From Lineus longissimus (taxonomy: Eukaryota > Nemertea > Pilidiophora > Heteronemertea > Lineidae): a stretch of DNA of 64,000 nucleotides. The first letter of the stretch is position 1. Every line of letters begins with the position of its first letter. A program made the translations under genes and the position numbers. Location of the stretch: assembly GCF_910592395.1 (NCBI RefSeq), contig NC_088321.1, positions 5,396,001-5,460,000 of the forward strand. The letters are read 5' to 3'. Of the stretch, positions 34,521 through 42,968 are shown piece by piece. The notes below the pieces were generated by a model. That model was not told where the DNA came from and did not search any database. It was given only the letters and a program-made list of their open reading frames with translations.

Positions 34521-35289
34521 AGATTGCGCACTGTAGCTCCGCTGGGACTCAATGTCCTAGACTAGTATGTACTGTACACATTAATCAAACATGATGTTTG
34601 GAGGCAACATGAGCAGCCTTCGGAGAAAACTTTTCGGATAGACAAACCGCCAAAAAAAGGCTATCTGGGCCAATGACAAAAAGGACTGTGAACACGGTAT
34701 GAGCGGAAACCGTAGCAAGGGTAATTCCGGAAGACCATGGATACCCCAGCATAACACAACATGAAAAGATTGGAACTGCAGTTATCCGTGGGTGCATGGG
34801 TGATATGAATATGAAGACATCAATGGAAAGGGCCTGGCTCCTTCTTTATCTTACTTGTAAGATTCATGCCATTAATAATTATCACATAAAAAGCTTTTTG
34901 TTTCAGGATTACCTTTTTATTGATCCACCCTGTAGTGCGAGAAGGGGTAGGCACATCCGTTTCCATGGAGATTTAAAGCTGCCTCTCGCCAAGGCATGGG
35001 CACCTTCCATCCACACTCTTATTAGCAGGATGATACCTGAATTTTAGAGCATTTCAGGGTTCTTGTGGGTGCCAATGGTGCACTTAAGTAAAGGTTGTTG
35101 CAACAGAAGATGGCTTTTTAAAGCAATTCCATGGGCTTTTGCTGGACAAGCTACTGAAAATGAGGGCTTTTGACTACAATCGTAGACCTGCCGTGGAGAC
35201 AGTAATAAGCATCCTTGGCTTGCCAAAACCGGGATAGGCATGTACAGCCTGAGATTGGTTGTGTGGCCACCCCGAGAGTGCATGCTTAC

Positions 35290-35373
35290 CCTTCCTTGAT
35301 CAGAAGCGAGGCTCTGCAAAAATTCCAAATCTTGAACTGCAAGCAGATTCCTCAAATTACTGTCGGGCAGCGG
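35290..35373 (-). pseudogene. Helical exon of the UBX/HECT-like gene
   Basis: 28 codons, phase 0 to 0, between tttcatttcag and gtaagc. Reads PLPDSNLRNLLAVQDLEFLQ then SLASDQGR. QDxEFLQSLxxDQ matches the helix that precedes UBX-like folds in FAF-type proteins (QNxxYxxSLxxD). Continues in frame into the exon at 30210. Confidence 0.65.
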
Positions 35374-35448
35374 CTGAAATGAAATGCATTAATCAAGAAG
35401 TTAGTATTAGCTATATATAGGCCGGGTACATCTACATTCACTATTTCA

Positions 35449-37350
35449 ATGAAACGGCCAGTGGCCATTGTGCTCACTGTATAGATATTTGGTGCTTTGA
35501 AATTCATCCAGATGAAGAAACATTGTACATGTATAGTATATAGGTCAAACCAATGTGATGTATCGTTGCTTGGAGTAAGTACCATAAGAATATCATCAAA
35601 AACAAGTCACTAATATTATAAACGAGATATTGCACTTTTTACCTATTTTAGTTTTGGCCTCTTGGTGGCCAAGTTGAGTACCAGATCAGATCGAAATTCG
35701 GTGTCCGAGGTTACATGACGTAGGGAGTCATGTGTACCAACTTTCAAGTTCATAGCTTTAGTGGTTAAGAAACGTGCCATAGTTACAATCAAACGACCAA
35801 TTTACACCATTTGATCTCTGTGACCTTGAAAAGCAGGTCAGATCAAAAACACATGATATGTGATGTATCCCTGCTGGGAAAATCTACCATAAAAATGTTA
35901 TTGAAAACAAATCACTAATAAGCGAGATATCACACTTTCTAGGTTTTCACTTTTGGCCCCTTGGTGGCCAAGTCGAGAATCAGACCGGACTGAAATTCAG
36001 GGTCAGAGGTCAGTTGACCTATGGGGTCCTCTGGACAAAGTCTCAAGTTCATAGCCTTAGGGGTTAACAAACGTTCCACAGCTACGCTCAAATGGCCAAT
36101 TTACACCATTTGACCTCTGTGAAAAAGGAGTCTCATGGCCTAGTGGTTAACACTGCTGGCCACCACGCAATAGGGCCCAGGTTCGATCCCGGGGAGAACC
36201 CATGATCGTATGTCTGGATGAACCGGCGTGGCTTTCAAGGAACTAAAATTCCTGGCTCTTCACAGTCCTTCGAATGAGACTCAAAACCGAGGTTCGGCCT
36301 TGTACCTGGTGTCTATGCCAGGGCAAGCTAAGGCCCCACCAAGTGAGAAACATGAGTAGCTTGCGTGGACTCTATCTTTCTCGCAAAAGTCGGACCACTA
36401 GGCCAATAAACCCAATTGGCGCCTAACCGTAGTGGCACACAGGATACGCTCATCCCGCCTTGGAGGAGGATTACTCCTAGGAGAATGACCCCTTCAAGTG
36501 CAGAGCGAACGCTGAAGAAGAAGAAAAAGACGAAGAAGAAGAAGAAGACCTCTGTGACCTTGACAAGCATGTCAAATCAAAAACTCGTATCATATGTGAT
36601 GTATCCTTGCTAAGAGTATCTACCATAAAATTTTTACCAAAAACTAATCAGTAATAAGCGAGATACGGCACTATTCAAATTTTTGGTTTTGGCCCCCTGG
36701 TGGCAAAGTTAAGAATCAGACCAGACCGAAAATCAGTGTCACAGGTCATCTGACCTAGGGGGTCATGTGTACCAAATTTAAAGTTCATAGCTTTAGTGGT
36801 TAAGAAACGTGCCATCGGCCAATTCATACAATTTGACCTCTGTGACCTTGAAAAGTACGCCACATCGACCTGATTTTTTGTCAACATGTAGAGCTACGTA
36901 ACAGGTGTCTACATACCAAATTTAAAGACTATAGGACGAATAAAGACAAAACGTGCCACTATCGGTGAAATTTTAGAGTTTGACCTCTGTGACCTTGAAA
37001 AGTAGGTCAAATCAAAAACCTGTATGACATGTGATGTATCCTTGCTAGGGGTACCCACCATAAAATTTTTGTCAAAAACAAATCAGTAATAAATGAGATA
37101 TTGCACATTTTAACTTTTCGGTTTTAGCCCCCTGGTGGCAAAGTCAAGAATCAGACCGCTGCGAAATTCAGTGTCAAAGTACATATGACTTTGAGAATGA
37201 TGTATATAAAGTTTCAGGTACATAGCACAAGCGGTTAAGAAACGTGCCACAGGATACCACGACGACGACAGCGCACGATGACGACGACAGCGGACGACGA
37301 CGACGACGGACACTGCGGTATCGTATAGACTCCCCTACGGTGAGCCAACA
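35449..37350 (+). repeat. AR element with both ends, ~4-5 monomers, SINE inside
   Basis: Starts ATGAAACGGCCAGTGGCCAT and ends TATAGACTCCCCTACGGTGA then GCCAAC. Exact CTCF-like cores at 36692-36703 and 37127-37138. Exact half-site blocks at 36834-36851 and 36981-36998; a further block is split by the SINE at 36123. A GACGACGAC segment precedes the end. Located in an intron of the HECT-like gene. Confidence 0.8.
36123..36546 (+). mobile_element. tRNA-derived SINE, copy 2
   Basis: Head with TGGCCTAGTGG and GGTTCGATCCC boxes, 424-bp body and a GAAGAAGAAG tail. Flanked by GACCTCTGTGA at 36112-36122 and 36547-36557, an 11-bp duplication that lies inside the half-site block of the AR monomer. The body also contains ACCACTAGGCC at ~36394, an inverted copy of the box A region. 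Confidence 0.9.
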
Positions 37351-37658
37351 AGTGTACCACAGAGTGACAGCGTACTAGGAAACAATCTATGAGCAAGGCA
37401 AATTGACTGGTAATTTAAAGTTGCTTGGTGGAGCTGTAGAGGCAATACACGTTATTCATTTCTTTCACTTGAGACTGCACCGTGATCATTAAACTGATGC
37501 AGTGATATGACTTTGTGCTTTATTTCTATAGCGGAAGACCACCAAAATAGCTTTTCAGATCGGAGACAAAAATCAAAGGGCACCTACCACTCCCACAGAA
37601 AATGTGCTTGCCAACATTATGTACAAGGGGATATGTCCGACATGCACAAAAGGCCTAC

Positions 37659-37726
37659 CTCATTATTCAGGATAACGGCATCCTCGTGATCATCTTTACT
37701 CTCTCATCAGACATAGACATTGGCTC
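37659..37726 (-). pseudogene. Candidate exon of the HECT-like gene, frameshifted
   Basis: 68 bases between the strong acceptor ctttgctttag and the donor gtaggc. Reads EPMSMSDERVK, then after one missing base DHEDAVILNNE. Adding back one base would keep phase 0 like its neighbours. Acidic, no known domain. Confidence 0.4.
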
Positions 37727-37767
37727 CTAAAGCAAAGACAGATAAAATGAAAAGATGGCTTATGACA

Positions 37768-38050
37768 GCCTCGTGTGATAGCCTGGTGGTCAACACTGCT
37801 GGTTATCCCGCAATAGGGCCCAGGTTTGATTCTGGGGAGAACTCAGGATTGATCCTTCAAAAAGACTTCAAACAAAGGTTCCTTGTATCTGGTGTATATA
37901 CCTGAAAGACCCCACCAAGTGACAAACATGAACAGCCTGCGTGGACTCCACCTTGAGCTCTAGCCAAAGTCTGAGTCACGCCACCGCACATTCTGCCTTG
38001 GAGGGGGATTACTCCCTGGAGAAAATCACCTCCAAGTGCTCAATGCCGAA
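37768..38050 (+). mobile_element. tRNA-derived SINE, copy 3 (older)
   Basis: Same family as 6198 and 36123. Box A-like TAGCCTGGTGG and degraded box B GGTTTGATTCT. Body shared to about 38050. No GAA tail or target duplication remains. Confidence 0.7.
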
Positions 38051-38417
38051 TCAATGTTAAATTCCATTCGTCTTGAAGAATGATCAACCTCTGGATGAAA
38101 GCACTGTTCCTTTAATTTGAACTGCCTTTTAAAAAGGCCTCAAGCAGAATGAAGCTAACCATGTTGAAGTGGGCAATTGGTCCAGCACTGAACTCGAATT
38201 GTAACTACATATAAATAATGTTGAAGGTTTGTAAAGTGTCAAAAGTTATAATCTCTCATCATGAACAATGGTGAAGACTTGCTTGTGTCAGAATGAATAC
38301 CTTTGTTGTCCTTCAAAACTTAACTTAGTCATCAACTGTGACGAACGTCGGGCATGACTAATAATACCAATGCAGAAAAAAACAGGGTCGAATACTTACA
38401 CTCACACTCACACTCAC

Positions 38418-38504
38418 AGTGGATGCATTCGATGCATGCAGCACTTCAGTAGCAGTGGCGGTTGGCGAACTCGGCTGCAGTCCAGGGATATTTTGAGTGG
38501 TAGG
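38418..38504 (-). pseudogene. Ser/Thr/Pro-rich exon of the HECT-like gene
   Basis: 29 codons, phase 0 to 0, between tgtttccag and gtgagtgtgagtgtgagt. Reads PTTQNIPGLQPSSPTATATE then VLHASNAST. Low-complexity linker. The donor sits in a GTGAGT microsatellite. Confidence 0.55.
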
Positions 38505-38821
38505 CTGGAAACATGTAGAAGTTTAGTCAGTCCCAAGGGTGTGATTATAATTTTGATATAATTGAGGTTCTACTGTACTTGCAATGAGCCTGTTTAATGT
38601 TCTTGTCCCTATGAAAACTACTCATTAACATCAAACTAAAACACACAACTGCTTTACTATAAAACAAAGTGAAGTGCAACATCGAAGTCCACCATTGTAG
38701 ATGGTCGATGAGTACATGGCAACGTGAATCCTACAGGAGAAGCTCAGCCGCATGTTTGTTGCTTCTGCCTAACAAGCGGACAGAAGGTTATAGAAATACT
38801 AGTATTCACTAACAAGTCGAC

Positions 38822-39240
38822 TACGAGAGACTACTGGTGTTGATGATCCAAGTTGACTACCAGCGGCTGCTGGTGTTGATGACCCAAGTTGACTACCAGA
38901 GGCTGCTGGTGTTGATAACCCAAGGCCAAGTTGACTGCCAGAGGCTGCTGGTGTTGATGACCCATGTTAACTGCCAGAGGCTGCTGGTGTTGATGACCCA
39001 TGTTGACTACCAGAGGCCGCTGGTGTTGATAACCCAAGGCCAAGTTGACTGCGAGAGGCTGCTGGTGTTGATGACCCATGTTGACTACCAGAGGCTGCTG
39101 GTGCGATGACCCAAGTCGACTACCAGAGGCTGCTGGTGTTGATAACCCAAGGCCAAGTTGACTGCCAGAGGCTGCTGGTGCGATGACCCAAGTCGACTAC
39201 CAGAGGCTGCTGGTATTGATGACCGAGGTCGAAATAACTG
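38822..39240 (-). repeat. 36/42-bp minisatellite, probably exonic
   Basis: About eleven units of 35, 36 or 42 bases built on GTTGACTACCAGAGGCTGCT plus GGTGTTGATGACCCAA. On the minus strand, from the acceptor gttttttcag at ~39241, the frame reads SSIPAASGSRLGSS, giving a Ser/Thr/Pro/Ala/Gly unit. Two units have lost one base (GTGCGATG for GTGTTGATG) and shift the frame. The 42-bp units alternate with 36-bp units, a higher-order pattern. A related unit with a gtaagt donor lies at ~39480-39515. Confidence 0.65.
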
Positions 39241-39724
39241 AAAAAAACAATGAAATACAATTAATGCCAAGATTAATCCCACAAGCAGTTTAAAAAAAGT
39301 GGCCATGAAAGTAAAGATACTGGTAATTGTACATGGAGAACTTTTGGTTAAGTCAAGTGCATGGCAATGTGGATTTCAACTCGGGTCAAGTGCCATAATA
39401 TAAGCTGAAGTTGATTGTTGCCTCTGTCTGACAAGTTGACCGACAGTTCCAGGTTTGATGAGAACAAATACTTACTTACAGACCACTACCAGATGCGCTG
39501 CTGGTGTTCAGGACCTAGACTGTGAGTGTGATGACTGAAATCAGAAAATTTAGCGAAAAATTAACCACAATTATTAGAAGTCTAGAGCCAGGTCATCAGC
39601 CCTGAAAGTTTTGGCATCAAAGTATGGCCTACATCCCTTTTCCCACAGATCACAAATCAGGGGAATATTGCTTAAGTTTCCAGCCAGCCAGCCTGTTAAG
39701 ATTTTAGCATAGTTTCTGCATTCA

Positions 39725-40165
39725 GAGACAAGACCACTAATGAATATTCATAGCCGGTTGGAGGGTCGAGGCCTATCAATTAGACGAGTGCATGTTTTTA
39801 ACTCTCAAGTACATATTTGGAGAGGTATTGAAAAAATATTTGCCGTGGCAAGTCTACAGATATAAAGAAATTATTTGATGAAAAAATTAATTTCGAATTT
39901 TGCTAATTGGGTAATAGTGTTTTGAGTTTTTTCTGCCAGTTGGCTGGAAAGAGTGGAAATATCAAAGTCTGTCTAATTTGTTGATTATCAAAAAATTTCC
40001 GTTGTCAACTACCAGTTTATTTTTCACCATTTACTTGCCCGACTGTCCGGAATAACATAATCTAAATTTCAGATTCACAACCCCACGCAGTATTTGATGC
40101 GTCACGGTCAAACATTGGCAATTTAACTGCTAAAAGGCTTAAAAAATCAATTGTGGTCTTGTCTC
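39725..40165. mobile_element. MITE copy A, 441 bp, GAGACAAGACCAC TIRs
   Basis: The ends GAGACAAGACCACTAAT and (inverted) GAGACAAGACCACAATTG form a short TIR. Flanked by CATTCA (39719-39724) and CATTTA (40166-40171), a 6-bp duplication with one change. The interior has no coding capacity. It directly precedes the LINE. Confidence 0.8.
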
Positions 40166-40387
40166 CATTTACACTACATTTTTGGTCATTTTAGTGACAA
40201 ATTTGAATGTGCTCAAATCACTCTAATTCATTTAGAATATTGTATTGGCCTTTTTCCGCAACTTAAGGAAAAACGGCTCATAAATAGGCAGGTGAAACAT
40301 AAACTTGTAGATGATATATTTCATCTGGGTTACAGTTTGGTGAACCAGATACCGTCTAAGGAACTTGATAAAATATACAAGGGGGAA

Positions 40388-41368
40388 ATGGTCTGTGCTT
40401 CTGAAGAACAGCCCGTTATCCAACTTGCGGACTTGATCTTAGAACTCGCGGACTTAAAACAGAGAGTCGGTCAGCTGGAGGTTGAGGCCAGAAACTTGAG
40501 AGTAGACAATAAGCGTTTAGAGCAGGCGTTTAAGGATAGCAGCCTCAATCCTGCTGATGTGAACGAGGAGGTTACTAACAATGTCTTTACTGTCTCTGTT
40601 CAACCAGTGGAGACTTGTGGTACTCAAGTAACCTATGCAGTCCCTTCTGAGGAATCGTCTGAGGACTCCACTCCCGACGAGGGGGCCCCTGACGGCTTTA
40701 CCGTGCCAACGCAACAGTTGCGTATGCAACGTAAGCGAATGAGGAGGAAGAAGAGTAAACCAAATGAGTCGTCACGTAATGTACTGAAACCTGCGGATGA
40801 TAAACCTAATAAGAGGCCATTGGCTACCTATGAGACCATGGTTTCACCGATGAAGGCAGCCTACCTTGGTCGAGTGAGCCCGGTGCATTCTATACAGGAT
40901 GTCGCTGATCACATTATCGATATCGGGGTGAATAACTGTGGTGTCGAATTGCTCGCCGATAAAGAACACTACAGGTCATTCAGACTAGACATTCCAAATG
41001 AATCATATGACAAGATCGTGAACAATTCTTCATGGTCTGCTGGGATGATAATTCGGCCCTTTCGGGCCCCCCGCCCAAAACTCAAGGCGTCCCAAGCAGC
41101 AGGGAGAGGTCACTCCCGTAATAAGCAAAAGAGGAATTCGTTATGGTCCACTGGTTCGTGGGGCTCTCGGAACACGGTCCCAAGGCGTTACTCTGGCTGG
41201 GATGACCACTCACGTGCATCGAGAGCAAATGAAGGGTGGTGCAGGGAATACGATTCACAGCCCTCTGGCTCTTGGGGCAGGGAATATGATTCCTACTACA
41301 CCCAGGACTGTGACTACAACCGCGGACACTGGTATACCCAGGTCGACAATCCATGGAGGGAACGATAA
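40388..41368 (+). CDS. LINE ORF1 (nucleic-acid-binding protein)
   Basis: Open frame; the first ATG is at 40388, but the frame stays open back to the MITE at 40166 with coding-like content (LINRQVKHKLVDDIFHLGYS), so the start is uncertain. The N-terminal half has a heptad coiled coil (ILELADLKQRVGQLEVEARN). The middle is acidic/basic (RMQRKRMRRKKSK). Then comes a conserved-looking block YRSFRLDIPNESYDKIVNNS...MIIRPFRAP, and an Arg/Gly/Tyr/Trp-rich tail. This is the usual layout of ORF1 proteins that package LINE RNA. No zinc knuckle or RRM is obvious. Confidence 0.75.
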   Translation: MVCASEEQPVIQLADLILELADLKQRVGQLEVEARNLRVDNKRLEQAFKDSSLNPADVNEEVTNNVFTVSVQPVETCGTQVTYAVPSEESSEDSTPDEGAPDGFTVPTQQLRMQRKRMRRKKSKPNESSRNVLKPADDKPNKRPLATYETMVSPMKAAYLGRVSPVHSIQDVADHIIDIGVNNCGVELLADKEHYRSFRLDIPNESYDKIVNNSSWSAGMIIRPFRAPRPKLKASQAAGRGHSRNKQKRNSLWSTGSWGSRNTVPRRYSGWDDHSRASRANEGWCREYDSQPSGSWGREYDSYYTQDCDYNRGHWYTQVDNPWRER

Positions 41369-42968
41369 GCATTCCGAAGAAGTTATTTGCGAAACGTTTA
41401 ACTGTCATGGGTTTAAGGCTAGTGCTCCCTACATAGCCCAGAGGCTGCAGAACTGCTCTGTCATGTGTTTGTGCGAAACGTGGCTAACGCCCAGTGAACT
41501 GTCTTTGATTCCTGACGCCCTTGCTACGGTGGACCCACTCTTTGACCCTTCGTCCTTTGTGGTGTTTGCGAAATCAAGCATGACGGATGTGGTGCAGCAT
41601 CATTCTGGCCGTCCATATGGTGGGGTAGCTGTGATATGCAAGAAACTCCCAGGTCTCTCCTGGCAAGATATTGCTGTTGATAATGATAGAATTATTGCTG
41701 TGTCATTGAGTAACCGTGCTGGCATACGGCAAACTATTGTGAACACCTATATGCCATATTTTGAGGGACCTGGAGCTAGCCTAGCCCCCTTTATTGAGTG
41801 TTTAGACGGGCTGCAGTCGTGTCTGGATAAGTTTGGCCCTATTTCTCCTATTCGAATATGTGGTGACTTTAATGCACAGTTGCCTCATGGCGACACCCTT
41901 TCGCGTCACTGGTACAGAACCAAAGGCTTCTCCAAGCAGTCAAAGCTACTGTATGACTTCATCACCTCGAATGACCTTACAGCAGCTGACATAGGAACGC
42001 CGCAGACAGTAAAGTACACGTATTCTTGTATTAAACGTGGGGTATACACCTGGATTGATCATGTGTTGACCCCTAGATATGATAGCTGTGATTGCGTGAT
42101 CGTGCCGCTGGAAGATGGGAATGTGAGTGATCACCTCCCCTTGCGGTACTCCTTTAACGTCCACGTTGATGATTCTGGAACGACTGAAAGCAGTAAGCAA
42201 AGTGGCCAAATGGGCCGCTGTAACTGGAAGATGCCGTCCAATCGTCACAAATATCGATCAATTCTTGAGGACAAGCTAAAATGTGTTAATATATGCGCTC
42301 CTAGTCATCTGGACAGAAAGGCGGCGCAACAATACGTTGATAGCATGTTTGCTGTCCTCAATGATAGCATTCACACCGCAGCTCGAGAGTCAAAATGCTG
42401 TGCGACTAGCGCATTTCGTCCTAAGGCTCATTGGTCTGCGGACCTGAGCTATCTCTGCGATATCAAGTCATTCTGGTGGAGGTTGTGGGTGATGAACGAT
42501 AGGCCTAGAGAAGGCGTCGTGTTTGAATGCTGGAAACATGCTAAGAAACAATTCCGCAAAGCGTCTAGAGTAGCCGTCCATAAAGTGTGTAATAAGACCA
42601 TTCGGACACTGAATGGGCTTTTCCGCTCCGGAGATAGTGGAAGGTTCTGGAACACTCTTAAGCAAACTAATGCTAAAAACTGCTCATCCACTCTCACTGC
42701 CAACGATTTTGGTGCTCATTACAGTGATATAATGACTGATATTTTAGATTTGGATGAGGAACAAACTGAGATCAGTAACTTTATCAGAAATGAATTTCGT
42801 TCGCACTGCAATGACTATTTTGAATGTGAAATATCTAAATATCAAGTAGAAGCAGCTATTTTGTCTCTGAAAAAGGGTAAAGCAGCTGGTGTTGATTTAA
42901 TCAGCTCAGAACACCTGCAGTATGGACTCTCACCAGTGCTCTGTAGCATTCTTGGCCAGATACTGTGA
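41369..42968 (+). CDS. LINE ORF2: AP-type endonuclease and RT N-terminus
   Basis: The frame is open from 41202, overlapping ORF1 by ~166 bases. Endonuclease motifs: TFNCHGF, CLCETWL, GGVAVICKK, TYMPYF, CGDFNAQ, YTWIDHVL and the catalytic VSDHLPL. The linker contains FWNTLKQTN, and the RT0 helix KGKAAGVDLISSEHL lies near the end. The frame stops at 42968, where a one-base change shifts it into the next ORF. No ATG lies just after ORF1's stop, so translation would need upstream initiation, frameshifting or reinitiation. Confidence 0.85.

Larger units (their letters stand above)
32508..34581 (-). mobile_element. Penelope-like element with 129-bp terminal inverted repeat
   Basis: The element encodes a reverse transcriptase and a GIY-YIG domain on the minus strand. 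32508-32636 and 34453-34581 are perfect inverted copies by eye. The left copy contains the last ~37 codons of the ORF and the stop. The right copy is the same sequence antisense, so the first ~22 codons of the 5' open frame (MDPSDFDGVPEYSTLGRFWV) are antisense of the endonuclease C-terminus. The natural N-terminus is missing. The structure looks like a 5'-truncated insertion that snapped back onto its own 3' end during reverse transcription. GC-rich sequence at 31860-32507 is probably its 3' UTR, including the ribozyme candidate. Confidence 0.85.
31446..34919. mobile_element. Outer inverted repeat enclosing the Penelope element
   Basis: 31446-31553 (starts AAAAAGGTAATCTTAAAATA) is repeated inverted at 34813-34919 (ends GGATTACCTTTTT), about 107 bp and clearly diverged. 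Inside the left arm at 31797-31859 a plus-strand frame reads MVQLTIEQHVFMVETFLQT, like the N-terminal helix-turn-helix of DUF4817-type transposase-like proteins. This may be an old DNA transposon into which the Penelope element inserted. The right-hand continuation of that frame was not convincing. Confidence 0.45.

Noticed and set aside
36123-36200. Functional tRNA gene
   Set aside because: Box A and B are present, but the rest does not fold as a tRNA and continues into a 424-bp body with target duplications: a SINE head.
38822-39240. CRISPR-like array of regularly spaced repeats
   Set aside because: Units are contiguous with no unique spacers, and the genome is animal. It is a minisatellite.
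39231-39306. Minus-strand start MATFFKLLVGLILALIVF looking like a signal peptide before the repeats
   Set aside because: The hydrophobic codons are the polypyrimidine tract of a splice acceptor (tttcattgttttttcag) directly before the repeat exon, so it is intronic.
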